Shown in pieces: positions 45,801 to 58,847 of a stretch of DNA of 64,000 bases. Numbering within the stretch: position 1 is the first letter of the stretch; every line of letters begins with the position of its first letter. The notes under the pieces are model-generated. The model had not been told where the DNA came from and did not search any database. It saw only the letters and a list, made by a program, of their open reading frames with translations. This DNA comes from Viscum album (lineage: Eukaryota > Streptophyta > Magnoliopsida > Santalales > Viscaceae): assembly GCA_963277665.1 (NCBI GenBank), contig CAUJRU010000140.1, positions 310,001-374,000 on the forward strand. Direction: 5' to 3'. A program made the translations under genes and the position numbers.

Positions 45801-47084
45801 ACTAATGCTTGACCAACCAGTCAAACCATAAACTCTTCACACTATTTATTTATGTAGCTAATGGTTAAATTTGATGGTCTTAATGTAGTTAATGTTATTT
45901 AATGATTTCTGTTGCATGTTAGGGAACCGTACCTAGTACCCCTGCAAAAGGCGATTATTCTTTTATGCCAAAGCTAAAAGCTATAAAGTGATGGAAAGAG
46001 AACACTGGAAAGACAGAGATGAATAACACACTCCTCGAAAGCACTACGGGTGATACATATTACACAAAAGGCACTAAGAAGACACACGAAGGGTGAAAGA
46101 GACAAGAGATGAACAACATTCAAATGTGGAGAATTTTTCTCTAGTCTACATCCATACTCCAAGAATCCTGGACATACACGAAGAAATTTATTCTAGAGGA
46201 GAACACAAGCTGCATCTTGAGTGAAGAACTACAACAAACATTTCATGCACCCAGACTACTAAGCTGGACCAAGAATCAAAGAAGAACACAACACTCTGTT
46301 TTCTGAGAAAAACAAGAGAAGGACTCAGAAGAGTTTCTGATAAACCAAATGATTCCAAAGATGCACTGCTAATAACTAAAGCATTTCTAAACTCAATCAT
46401 ACTTCTCTTAGTGATTCTATCTTTATATTTTGATCAGTGTGTGTACCCTGTTTATTTTACACACACACTGTCTCCTGTGCTAAACTGGAGGATTACTAAA
46501 TCCTCACTCAAACTCCATAACTCTATTGTTTCCCACTGTGGATGGTGGTAGAGGTCGAGTAAGACCTGAAAAACTTGTGAGCTGTTGTTTGTTTTTCCCA
46601 TGAAGAACTGTGGTAGAGGTCTTTGTACCTGGACAGTATTATACTTTTGTTTTCCCCCGATCCTGGGTGTGGATCAATTTATATAAATTGTTGTGAGGAC
46701 TAAGTATCGTCTTGAGACTGAACCTCTTGGTTAACTTTTCTATGCTTTTATATTAAGTCTATAATTATTACATATTTATTTTACATATTCCACTTCTATT
46801 ACTTTGAAATACAATACTATTTTAAAGCTACTTTGATAGTTAAATTAGCAAGTGCTTATACTTATTGTAAATCTGTAAGTTAGTTTCAAAAGTTAATTTA
46901 ATCTTAAAATTATGTTAACTGAGACCTAATAAATATTTGAGAAACTAATTGAACCTTTACACTCTGTATAGATTCACTACAGTTTAACTTTGTTTTTAAA
47001 TTGGGGGATTTTAAGAGAAATATTTTTAACAGAAATTTTAATTGGAACTCAATTCACCCCTCTCTTGAGGATCCACTCCGACCA
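45221..47084 (+). repeat. E 5' LTR (about 1864 bp)
   Basis: The start TGTTATAGCTACTGG is chosen because C's integrase reads up to 45220 and copia LTRs begin TGTT. The end (CGACCA) is set by the primer site at 47090 and the CAATTCACCCCTCTCTTGAG block typical of copia LTR ends. Its first 600 bp consist of ACCGAT-type repeats. No second copy is available, so the start may be off (an alternative TGTTAGGGAACC lies at 45918). Confidence 0.6.
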
Positions 47085-47089
47085 AAATT

Positions 47090-47101
47090 TGGTATCATAG
47101 G
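47090..47101 (+). other. Primer-binding site, E
   Basis: TGGTATCATAGG, identical to that of D (34204-34215), five bases after the inferred LTR end. Confidence 0.75.
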
Positions 47102-47230
47102 TTTGTTTTTGTTCAAGGATTTTTGAAATACTCTATTTTGCAACAATGATTTTACTTGCATCTTTAAAGATATTAAATTTCTGTTAGTTCTAAATTTTAT
47201 CTCTTTAAACCTATTTTCTAAAATCTAGTT

Positions 47231-48170
47231 ATGGTTAATATACTAGAGGGTTCCGCTAATAACCGACCACATTTCTTCAATGGCACAAACTATTCCCAGT
47301 GGAAACTGAAAATGAAAATTCATTTAGAAAGAAAAGTTTTGGATATTTGGACTGCTATAGAGTCTCAATATAAAATTCCAGAAACTGAAAGAACAACCTG
47401 GGATGAACCTAAAAAGACTGCTTACAATAATAATTGTAAATCTATGAATGCTCTGTACTATGCTTTAGGAGATGAAGAGTTTAATAGAATTTAAGCTTTT
47501 AAAACTTCCTTTGAAATATGGGATACTTTGGGTGTTTCTCATGAAGGAATAACCAATGTTAAAGAAATGATATTGAATACTTATACTATTAAATATAACA
47601 ATTTTAAAATGAAAACTGATTAACCTATTTTTGATATGTATCTCAGGTTTAATGTGATAGTCAATTCAATGAGTTCACTTGGAAAATCTATTCCAGCTAA
47701 GGAACAAATTATGAGGATACTGAAATGTCTGCCAGAACAGTGGAGAGGCACCTGTGTCTCAATCAGAGAGTCATGTGACATTGGATCACTTCCAGTAAAG
47801 GAGCTTATTGGTAAATTAATGATGTATGAGGAAGAACTCATGGTGAATAAGGAGGAAGATGATAAACCTAAGAGAAAATCTGTATCTTTCAATTCTACTA
47901 CCTCTAAGAGTAAAGAAAAGGAGAAAATGAAAATACCTACTGAGAGTTCAACCAGTGAAGATTCTGATTCAGATAGTGATGCTGAGATGGCTCAAATAGG
48001 TAGGAGATTCAAGAAGTTTTATAGGAAGAAGAAATTATTCAGGAAATCCAACTACAAATTAAAGTATGACAGCAAGGGACACTGGTAGAAGGATTGGAAG
48101 AAAGCTGAAAAGAATGATGAAATAGTATGCTATGAGTGTAAAAGGAAAGAACACATCAAGGGTGATTGTC
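47231..48170 (+). pseudogene. gag: E gag, N-terminal part up to the zinc knuckle
   Basis: From the ATG at 47231: FFNGTNYSQWKLKMKIHLE is the typical copia gag start (F-x-G-x-N-Y-x-x-W). A stop near 47492 is followed in the same frame by FKTSFEIWDTLG, then a stop near 47622. From 47636 a 150-codon open stretch covers the rest of the capsid (for example KCLPEQWRG), an acidic Ser/Asp run (STSEDSDSDSD) and a basic tail. The knuckle CYECKRKEHIKGDC ends exactly where A2 is inserted at 48170/48171; the reading frame resumes at 58848. Confidence 0.85.
48166..48170. repeat. Target-site duplication of A2, left copy
   Basis: TTGTC immediately before the LTR start TGTAACACC; the right copy is at 58843-58847. 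Confidence 0.9.
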
Positions 48171-51100
48171 TGTAACACCCCGAGATTTTATGAAAAATAT
48201 TCTTTTTAATTTCATTAATGTCTTGTGTTATACGCTACACCTAAAGGAGCTTTCACAACACACATCTCTGACCTGGCTTGAAATACACGCAATCGCGACC
48301 TTCCACAATAGCGTGTGTTGTACGCAACACCAAGTTTCACTAAACAACAATATGCTATTAAAATATTATTAAAACTAGCCGTTATGAATATTAATAACCA
48401 ATTTTTGAAATTTTTTAAATTTTATTTTTCAAAATGGACTTCATTTTTGGATTCGGAATATCGAAATTGGCTTAGGGTGAAATTTTGGTGATTTTCGGAT
48501 AACTTTCATATTTTGATGAATAGTGAAAATTACTAAATTTTAATTAAAAACAACTTTTTCAATCGAAATAATTAATAGTGATAAATTATTAATTTGAGTG
48601 GTTTTAAAGTATATTTAGAAAATATTTTTACAATTTAATACAATGTTGGTCATTGGATGTAATTTCACATTTAAACCAGTTATAAACAAGTGTCAATCTT
48701 TTGATAGTAATTATCTTTTAAAAACACGCCTTTTGTTTTGACGATGGAAATTAATTATTAAATTAATTAATGCAACTGATATGTTTTGAATTTGGTAAAA
48801 TAGAAATCATTTTTGAGTTCATAATATCAAATATAGCTTAGGCCTAATTTTTGGTATTTTTCTGAAAACATTCAATTTTTGATGAATAGTGAAACCACTA
48901 AGTGGTAGTTAAAAAAACTGAATTTTTCATAAAACATAATTTTACCGCTTCTGTGAGTGGAATTTCAAAAATCCGAGAGACACGTTTGTTGTCAGTAAGT
49001 AAAATGTGGTTCAATGAGATGAAAATAATTTTTTGGTGAATAGTAACTTTTTACTTTTTTTTACCACAGTTAAAAGTAAATAGGGTAATTTAGGGTAGAA
49101 ATGATATTATTATTACCCTAACACATGTCATAATTCTATTGGACAAGTGTAATTCGACCAAAAACAATCTTAGGAAAAGAATATGACCATTTAGGCCCAC
49201 TTGGATTAGATTAGGACATTTATTATTAATTTATTTAAAGAAGGGTTAAAAGAGTTAAAATCAAAGTTTATTTACTAAAACATTTTTTAATATGGGGTTA
49301 TACATAAGATAAATTCGACTATAAATATTAATTAGAAAGATAAAAAGATTTCCTACATAATTGTATTTTATTTGTAATTTTTAGACATTAAATAATTTAA
49401 TTTATTAATGACACAACGATGATGCAGTAATTACCCTTTTAAGGAAATGTTAACATAATTGATGTTATAAATGCCCAAATAAATGTAATTTGAGACTTTT
49501 TATGAATTACACTAATTTTCTAGGTTACTATGATATATTAGTGTTGATTTAATAAACTTGGTTCGAACATATAATTCTGTTATGACTTTCAGAAAAATCA
49601 TATATCAAATAGTTTCAAAATTGACACAAAATAGTTTTTAAATAAAATATTATATTATTAATTGTTATTTTATTCCTAAAAATCTAAGGTTCCACCAAAT
49701 GACTTAGATAAGGATATATATATTAATAATAAACAACTTGGGGTTCGTTTGACAAGTTATAGTAAGTGTATTATCCTTATAGTGTAAGAACACAAGAAGA
49801 CACGGTAAAAGTAAAATTATTTAACTTAATGTTAAATCTAAATTATAAGGTTACAATAGGAACCTAAACTTGTCTAAATTCTATTGGATGAGAGGATTTC
49901 GACCCATCCCAACCTTAGCCTCGAAATAAATCAATTTGGAGCTATTTAAAACCGAACTTGACTTTATAATAAAATAATTTTTGTTAGTATTTCCAAAGGT
50001 GTCCCTCTCCTCTGTTATAAAAGGACACCTCCTCCCTCTCTTCCTCACACAATTTTGAGCCTTCAAGCTCGGCCAAACCCTGCCAAAATCTCTTCTCCAC
50101 TTCAATAGAAACATCCTAGAGGTTCTGGTCTTCCTCAAAGACCAATTTTAGTGCCCTAAGAGGAGGTCTCAAAGAGGCGCTTCAAAGAAGAGGTAATTTC
50201 CGTTACCAATTCTTTCACCTTTATTTCTTCTTCCACTTCTTCTTCTTAGGTTGTTTCATTATGAAGTAATAACATCAGTATCAATCATATACTGATATGT
50301 TATTATAAGTATGTAACAATCCTAATTCACCATCAATCTATCCTATGGAAAACGAAATCACCGCACGTGCGTACGTACGGAATACCGTCTCCACGCCATG
50401 CTGTAATCTGTTTTTCCACCAACACCTTCCATGGATGGGTATTATGGTGTAAAGAATAACTATACATAGTTATTATAACATCATAATGATTCTGATATAT
50501 TGTATCATCCACTCCAATTCAATTCAATAATTATGGAAATGATATCATCGCTCGTGCGTACGTACGGACTACCGTCTCCACGACGCGATGAGATTCATTC
50601 TCCATGTTAACCATTTAAGAATGATTATAAAGTATATATAAGAAATAATAATGAAATATATGACATTATAAATCTACTGGATTTATGTGTATATATATGT
50701 ATGTCATCTACTTAATTCCACTCAATTCAATAAGGAAAAGAAAATAGCGTTCATGCGTACGTACGGCCTACCGTCTCCATGAACGGTGTATTTATTTCCA
50801 TTTATCGATGCATTATATATATGTATATTATGAATATATATTATATATAAATCATGTTTTATATTCTATAATTAAGTAATAATGATCTAAGTAATCATAT
50901 GAATAATTACAAGTTAAGACACGAACGACAAATGAGACGATTTTACCCAAAACGCTACTTTAACATGAATTTACAGAAGAACGGGTAATATAAAGTCATA
51001 AGTGAACCATATATGATATAATAACAATGAATATGATTCTTTAATAAGTAAATGACATTATTTAAATCATTATACAGGAGGTTCGGACACTTATGAAGCA

Positions 51101-52377
51101 AATCGGACCTAAGGTAAGGGAAATATCACAATCTCATTTTTATCCGAGATTGTTTATACTTTAGTATTTACTAGGGTGTCTTTTATCATCCACATCCATG
51201 TTTCCCCAATATGTAATATTGTTTCCATCCACCTATAATTTTTTAATTCCAATTTTACCCTTCGGTGAGTTTTTAGTAAAAGATATGAAAGGAATCTTTT
51301 GTCATTTTTCATACGAGGTACTTTTTGACTTTTCCGACAAAAGTACGAAAAGAATGTTTTATTTTAACTTATACAGCATGAATGGATTTTTAAAACATTA
51401 TTTCCAAGAAGATTCCTTTACAAGTTTTCAAGTTTATTTTTAACTTATTTTAGTTTAAAGTTGTATGACATGTTAAGAAAGGAAAAATGTTTTTGAAGAA
51501 GAAATGATATTTTCCTCAAGAATGGAGTTCAAGTGTTTTATCAAAATTATTTTCCATCTAAGATAATAAAGGGTTCTGTTTTTCTCCCTATTATTACATT
51601 GATTTGATTTTGTTGTGATGGAATTATTTTTATGAATTCCTTTATCTTATATGAATTGTTTTATGATGTCACGATGTTTAAGATTCCCATTTTTACTACA
51701 TGGGTTATGCAATGATGTATGATTTAAGATTTTGTGTCACACATAAGAATGGTATAATTATGAGATGAGTGGGACCTATATCTCCCTCCAATGCATTGGG
51801 TAAAGATTTTATATCTCATGAGATAGACATGGCTGGAATGGTAGGTTATACCGGTTCAGTGAAACAGGACTGAAACGAGGGTGACTCGGTTCAGAAAGGG
51901 ACTTTGTCCCCTAAGATAGTCTTGGCAATGAGTCTTGACTAACAAGAAATGATTCTCTATGATTATGTGTGTATGACACAAAGTTTAATGTTTTAATTTA
52001 TGATTATTGTGATTACATTTCACTGCCATGAGTTATCCCAGGTTATGAAATTATGATCTCTTTTACAGGTTAATATTTCCAAAAGTTATGTGCTTATGTA
52101 TATGATGTGATTGATATTTCTTTTGTTTACCCTTACTGAGAATTTGAGCTCACCCTTTTATGTTTTTTCCCCAGGATATAAAGAAAGGTTTTAGGTATAA
52201 AAAAAGGAAGATCTTTATGGGAGATGTTGAAGATCTTTCACCAGGATTAGAAGATTATATTCCGAGTTTCCAAAGACACTAAACTATTACGATCCTTGTG
52301 TGTGTGTTTTTGTTATGTACTAAGTATTACGCAAATGTAATGTAATGTCCATGTACGTCAGGCTTTGGGTCTCTACA
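48171..52377 (+). repeat. A2 5' LTR (4207 bp)
   Basis: TGTAACACCCCGAG to GGGTCTCTACA. U3 duplication as in A1, TATA box 50016-50022, donor-like AG/GTAATT at 50193, hairpins at 50359-50403, 50545-50591 and 50748-50785, acceptor-like TTTTTTCCCCAG ending at 52174. Confidence 0.93.
50359..50785 (+). other. Three leader hairpins, A2 5' LTR
   Basis: I at 50359-50403 (loop as in A1, stem weakened by substitutions), II at 50545-50591 (identical stem and bulge to A1 II), III at 50748-50785 (perfect CGTTCATG/CATGAACG stem; the loop has GGCCTA for GGACTA). Spacing about 190-200 bp. Confidence 0.75.
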
Positions 52378-52379
52378 GT

Positions 52380-52391
52380 TGGTATCAAGGG
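52380..52391 (+). other. Primer-binding site, A2
   Basis: TGGTATCAAGGG, two bases after the LTR end. It matches the A1 site over its first eight bases. Confidence 0.8.
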
Positions 52392-52652
52392 AAAGGTTTA
52401 TTCAACCTTTGGAAACTAGGATGCGAAAACGTTAGTGAGATCCCTAGAGATATTTCTTAGGTATGTCTAGGGATGTCCCTAAGGTTAAGTATACGTATAG
52501 GTTATAGTACTAGAATTACACTAACGATCATAGAATTAAACCTAAGATGTTAGATATTGAAGGTACTCCCCCTTTATTATGTTGTTTTCCCTAGCATGAT
52601 TTTTGCCTCTCACACTATTCATTTTGGGTTTTAGAAAACGGCTGGAAACAAG

Positions 52653-53171
52653 ATGATTCACGATAATGGAAGATATGATGGACAATGGAATGATATTATT
52701 CAGGAGCAACCAAATGAAATGGGATTTGGAAGTCCAAACATCATTATTATGCCGAATCAGCAATCTCATAATATGATCAATAAAGTAAAATTCGGTAAGT
52801 TTCCTGACTCGGCTGATAAGAGAAAGATGGAGTTTCATGATGATCATAGAGGAAAGAAAGTTCAATTTCCCCTATGTAAATCATGTGGGAAGAGGAATCA
52901 AGGAGAATGTTTCAAAGGAACTGGAAGATGCTTTGGGTGTGTAAAAGAAGGACACAAAGCCAGTAAGTGCAAAGGAAAAGGTTCAGTTAACACCAGGGAT
53001 GCGGATAATGGTATTGCTACAACATCAACAATGGTTAAATGTTTTAAATGTGGAATGTACGGGCATTATGCAAACCAATGCCCTAAGGGAAAGTCTCATG
53101 AAGAGAATCAGTCTGGTCGTATGGGTAGTATTTATGTTGATGATGATGAAGAGACTACAAATGATATGTGA
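52653..53171 (+). CDS. gag: Gag nucleocapsid-like zinc-knuckle protein of A2 (172 aa)
   Basis: Same protein as at 2016-2489 of A1. Here the ATG used by A1 is ACG (at 52638), so the first Met is six codons later. Both the Cys block CKSCGKRNQGEC and the knuckles CFGCVKEGHKASKC and CFKCGMYGHYANQC are present, the second intact unlike in A1. The frame continues past A1's stop with an acidic tail (DDDEETTND). Presumed RNA-binding; no capsid, protease or other pol domain. A shifted 74-codon frame at 52999-53223 is a shadow. Confidence 0.7.
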   Translation: MIHDNGRYDGQWNDIIQEQPNEMGFGSPNIIIMPNQQSHNMINKVKFGKFPDSADKRKMEFHDDHRGKKVQFPLCKSCGKRNQGECFKGTGRCFGCVKEGHKASKCKGKGSVNTRDADNGIATTSTMVKCFKCGMYGHYANQCPKGKSHEENQSGRMGSIYVDDDEETTNDM

Positions 53172-53829
53172 GATGAAAGAATTGTTGAAGCTCGGTCAAT
53201 GGTTTAAGAATGTAGTGGAATGATGACATGTTTATCATGTGTAATGTTGTATAAGTAATCTCATGGTACTATGGAATAAAGAGACATATAAGGATTGTTA
53301 CACTGTTGTCTTTCCTTGAGTTTTGAAAGTGTATGATTAATGGTACCAGTATCCATGAAAGGTTATTCAGATATTTTTGGAATGCAGATGATATGCGCAT
53401 AATGAAGGGATAAGACGATAATGAGATGTTTGATTGTATTCATGAGCTCATGATTGATATAAGGACTAAGTGATATCATGGTTTGAGTATATAGAATTTT
53501 GAGGATTTTGGTATGTGGAAAGTGTTAACTTTTAACTGCATTCATGTTTTCACTAAGGTTCAATGGGTATTCATTCTTCAAGAGAATACATGATTAAGGT
53601 ATTCACATGTTTGTAATTTGACCAGCAAGATATATCTTATGATATATGGGGGATAAATGATGGCATTCACGTAATTGTTCTATGACATTTCAAGTAACCA
53701 TTTTCTTTATACTATGAGCTTGGACCGAAGTATTTTAGATAAGCTTAGAATGGATTATGTTGGAAATAAGTTAGTATTGTTTAAGGATAGAAGTTTTTTC
53801 GATATTATTGATGGGATGTTATAGTAATA
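53172..53829 (+). other. A2 internal non-coding region
   Basis: Collinear with 2490-3164 of A1. No coding or pol motif seen. Confidence 0.6.
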
Positions 53830-53837
53830 TAGTTTTA

Positions 53838-53972
53838 GAAAAAGGACAACCTGCAGGACGGGCGACAGCCCATCGCGTCGGACACGACTGTGGGAATCGA
53901 ACCCACAACCGAAGTACGACTAGCCTTTATCACCTACCACTGGCCTATAGGAAGTCGCTGTTTAGTAAAAAA
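53838..53972 (-). mobile_element. tRNA-derived SINE-like insertion within A2
   Basis: Minus-strand box A-like CCAGTGGTAGG and box B GGTTCGATTCC, with a short T tail. Flanked by TAGTTTTA (53830-53837 and 53973-53980), the same target repeat as in A1, so it is the same ancestral insertion and not an independent one. Confidence 0.7.
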
Positions 53973-54580
53973 TAGTTTTATTATATTAAGCAGTATGATA
54001 TATGAAGTATAAGTCCATTTTAGGAACCATATATGATTAATCTCACTATAGAATGACTTATGTATATTTAATAACTTTTGCTAACCTTTTGTTTGAGACA
54101 GATGGAATGACTCGTCATTCTATCACATGATCTGCTAACACTTCACGAATAACAAATTCAACTTCATTTATTTAAGAGATGAAGTGGAAATTATTCAAGG
54201 CACGAACAACAGTGAGATTGTACCAAAATAAAGTAAGTATTTATTCTAATTCAAATTCTTCAACTTTAGGGAAACGATCTTGAAAACCAAAAATGTTGTC
54301 CTAGTGCTCTTATATCTGATTAATCAGATGGTACCTTAGATCGTCACAAATTTATGGATTTGTGATTGTTGGTTTTCCATAGCCATGTTCTCTACCACTA
54401 TCCATCAGAACACGATGGTTATATTTTTCTTCCATATCCATATTTTCACCTATGTGGAAACCTAGTGATTAGTTTATTTGGGTAACTGTTACGTTTCATA
54501 CTTTCGTTTTTAAAGATTGGTTTTGGTATTCCTTTTTACGATGTGGGTTTCGATTAAAGAAACTTTCGAATAGTAAACCA

Positions 54581-54632
54581 TTTATAACCCCGACGAATTT
54601 CGGGGGCGAAATTCATTTTAAGGGGGGTAGAA
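54581..54632 (+). other. Relic of pol 3' end and polypurine tract, A2
   Basis: GACGAATTTCGGGGGCGAAA, then TTCATTTTAAGGGGGGTAG just before the LTR start at 54633, as in A1. Confidence 0.7.
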
Positions 54633-57600
54633 TGTAACACTCCGAGATTTTATGAAAAATATTCTTTTCAATTTCATTAATGTCTTGTGTTATACACTAC
54701 ACCAAAAGGAGCTTTCACAACACACATCTCTGACCTGGCTTGAAATACACGCAATCGCAACCTTCCACGATAGCGTGTGTCGTACGCAACACCAAGTTTC
54801 ACTAAACAACGATATGCTATTAAAATATTATTAAAACTAGCCGTTATGAATATTAATAACCACTTTTTGAAATTTTTTGAATTTTATTTTTCAAAATGGA
54901 CTTCATTTTTGGATTCTGAATATCGAAATTGGCTTAGGGTGAAATTTTGGTGATTTTCGGATAACTTCCATATTTTGATGAATAGTGAAAATTACTAAAT
55001 TTTAATTAAAAACAACTTTTTCAATCGAAATAATTAATAGTGATAAATTATTAATTTGAGTGGTTTTAAAGTATATTTAGAAAATATTTTTACAATTTAA
55101 TACAATGTTGGTCATTGGATGTAATTTCACATTTAAACCAGTTATAAACAAGTGTCAATCTTTTGATAGTTATTATCTTTTAAAAACACGCCTTTTGTTT
55201 TGACGATGGAAATTAATTATTAAATTAATTAATTCAACTGATATGTTTTGAATTTGGTAAAATAGAAATCAATTTTGAGTTCATAATATCAAATATATAT
55301 TAGGCCTAATTTTTGGTATTTTTCTGAAAACTTTAAATTTTTGATGAATAGTGAAACCACTAAGTGGTAGTTAAAAAAACTGAATTTTTCATAAAACTTA
55401 ATTTTACCGCTTCTGTGAGTGGAATTTCAAAAATCCGAGAGACATGGTTGATGTCAGTAAGTAAAATGTGGTTCAATGAGATGAAAATAATTTTTTTGGT
55501 GAATAGTAACTTTTTACTTTTTTTTACCACGGTTAAAAGTAAATAGGGTAATTGAGGGTAGAAATGATATTATTATTATCCTAACACATGTCCTAATTCT
55601 ATTGGACAAGTGTAATTCGACCAAAAACAAACTTAGGAATAAAATATTACCATTTAGGCCCACTTGGATTAGATTAGGACATTTATTATTAATTTATTTA
55701 AAGAAGGGTTAAAAGAGTTAAAATCAAAGTTTATTTACTAAAACATTTTTTAATAAGGGGATATATATAAGATAAATTAGACTATAAATATTCATTATAA
55801 AGTTAAAAATATTTTCTACATAATTGTATTTTATTTATAATTTTTAGACATTAAATAATTTAATTTATTTATGACACAATGATGATACAATAATTACCCT
55901 TTTAAGGAAATGTTAACATAATTGATGTTATAAATGCCCAAATAAATGTAATTTGAGACTTTTTATGAATTACACTAATTTTCTAGGTTACTATGATATA
56001 TTAGTGTTGATTTAATAAACTCGGTTCGAACATATAATTCTGTTATGACTTTCACAAAAATCATATATCAAATAGTGTCAAAATTGACACAAAATAGTTT
56101 TTAAATCAAATATTATATTATTAATTGTAATTTTAATCCTAAATATCTAAGGTTAGGCCACATGACTTAGATAAGGATATATATATTAATAATAAACAAC
56201 TTGGGGTTCGTTTGGCATGTTATAGTAAGTGTATTATCCTTATAGTGTAAGAACACAAGAAGGCACAGTAAAAGTAAAATTATTTAACTTAATGTTAAAT
56301 CTAAATTATAAGGTTAAAATATGAACCTAAACTTGTCTAAATTCTATTGGATGAGAATATTTCGACCCATCCACACCTTAGCCTTGAAATAAATCAACTT
56401 GGAGCTATTTAAAACCGAACTTGACTTTATAATAAAATAATATTTTTAGTTTTTCCAAAGGTGCCCCTCTCCTCCCTTATAAAAGGACACCTCCTCCCTC
56501 TCTTCCTCACACAACTTTGAGCCTTCAAGCTCGGCCAACCCCTGCCAAAATCTCTTCTCCACTTCCCTAGAAACATCCTAGAGGTTCTGGTCTTCCTCAA
56601 AGACCAATTTTAGTGCCCTAAGAGGAGGTCTCAAAGAGGCGCTTCAAAGAAGAGTTAATTTCCGTTACCAATTCTTTCACCTTTATTTCTTCTTCCACTT
56701 CTTCTTCTTAGTTTGTTTAATTATGAAGTAATAACATCAGTATCACTCATATACTGATATGTTATTATAAGTATGAAACAATCCTAATTCACCATCTATC
56801 CATCCTACGGAAAATGAAATCACCGCGCGTGCGTACGTACGGAATACTGTCTCCACGCCGTGGTGTAATATGTTTTTCCACCAACACCTTCCATGGATGG
56901 GTATTATGGTGTAAATAATAACTATACAAAGTTATTATAACATCATAATGATTCTGATATATTTTATCATCCACTCCAATTCAATTCAATAATTATGGAA
57001 ATGATATCATCGCTCGTGCGTACGTACGGACTACCGCCTCCATGACGCGATGAGATTCATTCTCCATGTTAACCATTTAAGAGTGATTATAAAGTATATA
57101 TAAGCAATAATAATGAAATATATGACATTATAAAGCTACTGGATTTATGTGTATATATATGCATGTCATCTACTTAATTCCACTCAATTCAATAAGGAAA
57201 CGAAAACAGCGTTCATGCGTACGTACGACCTACCGTCTCCATGAACGGTGTATTTATTTCCATTTATCGATGCATTATATATATGTATATTCTGAATATA
57301 TATTATATATAAATCATGTTTTATATTCTATAATTATGTAATAATGATCTATGTAATCATATGAATAATTACAAGTTAAGACACGAACGACAAATGAGAC
57401 GATTTTACCCAAAATGCTACTTTAACATGAATTTACAAAAGAACGGGTAATATAAAGTTATAAGTGAACCATATATGATATAATAACAATGAATATGATT
57501 CTGTAATAAGTCAATGACATTATTTAAATCATTATATAGGAGGTTCAGACACTTATGAAGCAAATCGGACCTAAGGTAAGGGAAATATCACAATGTCATT

Positions 57601-58842
57601 TTTATCCGAGATTGTTTATACTTTAGTATTTACTGGGTTGTCTTTTATCATCCACATCCATGTTTCCCCAATATGTAATATTGTTTCCATCCACCTATAA
57701 TTGTTTAATTCCAATTTTACAGTTCGGTGAGTTTTTAGTAACAAATATGAAATGAATCTTTTGTCATTTTTCATACGAGGTACTTTTTGACTTTTCCGAA
57801 AAAAGTACGAAAAGAATGTTTTCTTTTAACTTATACAGCATGAATGGATTTTTAAAACATTATTTCCAAGAAGATTCCTTTACAAGTTTTCTAGTTTATT
57901 TTTAACTTATTTTAGTTTAAAGTTGTATGACATGTTAAGAAAGGAAAAATGTTTTTGAAGAAGAAAGGATATTTTCCTCAAGAATGGAGTTCAAGTGTTT
58001 TATCAAAATTATTTTCCATCTAAGATAATAAAGGGTTCTGTTTTTCTCCATATTATTACATTGATTTGATATTGTTGTGATGGAATTATTTTTATGAATT
58101 CCTTTATCTTATATGAATTGTTTTATGATGTCACGATGTTTAAGATTCCCATTTTTACTACATGGGTTATGCAATGATGTATGATTTAAGATTTTGTGTC
58201 ACACACAAGAATGGTATCATTATGAGATGGGTGGGACCTATATCTCCCTCCAATGCATTGGGTAAAGATTTTATATCTCATGAGATAGACATGGATGGAA
58301 TTGTAGGTTATACCGGTTCAGTGAAACAGGACTGAAACGAGGGTGACTCAGTTCAGAAAGTGACTTTGTCCACTAAGATAGTCATAGAAATGAGTCTTGA
58401 ATAACATGAAATGATTCTCTATGATTATGTGTGTATTCCACAAAGTTTAATGTTTTAAGTTATTATTATTGTGATTACATTTCACTACCATGAGTTATCC
58501 CAGGTTATGAAATTATGATCTCTTTTACAGGTTCATATTTCCAAAAGTTATGTGCTTATGTATATGATGTGATTGATATTTCTTTTGTTTAACCTTACTG
58601 AGAATTTGAGCTCACCCTTTTATGTTTTCTTTTCCCCAGGATATAAATAAAGGATTTAGGTATAAAAAAAGGAAGATCTTTATGGGAGATGTTGAAGATC
58701 TTTCACCAGGATTAGAAGATTATATTCCGAGTTTCCAAAGACACTAAAATATTATGATCCTTGTGTGTGTGTTTTTGTTATGTACTAAGTATTCCGCAAA
58801 TGTAATATAACGTCCATGTACGTCAGGCTTTGGGTCTCTACA
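54633..58842 (+). repeat. A2 3' LTR (4210 bp)
   Basis: TGTAACACTCCGAG to GGGTCTCTACA. TATA box 56478-56484. The donor-like site is destroyed (AGTTAA at about 56653). Hairpins at 56821-56865, 57007-57053 and 57210-57247. Acceptor-like TTTTCCCCAG ends at 58639. Confidence 0.93.
56821..57247 (+). other. Three leader hairpins, A2 3' LTR
   Basis: I keeps CACCGC-GCGTG opposite CACGC-C-GTGGTG. II has CATGA for CACGA, which turns one pair into G.U and keeps the stem. III keeps the perfect 8-bp stem with loop change GGAC to GACC. Confidence 0.75.
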
Positions 58843-58847
58843 TTGTC
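58843..58847. repeat. Target-site duplication of A2, right copy
   Basis: TTGTC following the LTR end CTCTACA. Confidence 0.9.

Larger units (their letters stand above)
48171..58842 (+). mobile_element. Element A2: complete non-autonomous gypsy-type element (10.67 kb)
   Basis: Two ~4.2 kb LTRs and a 2.26 kb internal region, collinear with A1: primer site, zinc-knuckle ORF, SINE-like insertion, pol-end relic and polypurine tract. A perfect 5-bp duplication TTGTC flanks it. The insertion divides the gag gene of E between codons of its zinc knuckle without other loss. Its LTRs differ from each other by several percent by eye, more than those of A1, so A2 is probably older than A1. Confidence 0.95.

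Noticed and set aside
45561..45824. Minus-strand 87-codon ORF with repeated SIGS
   Set aside because: Translation of the ACCGAT repeat array in the E LTR.
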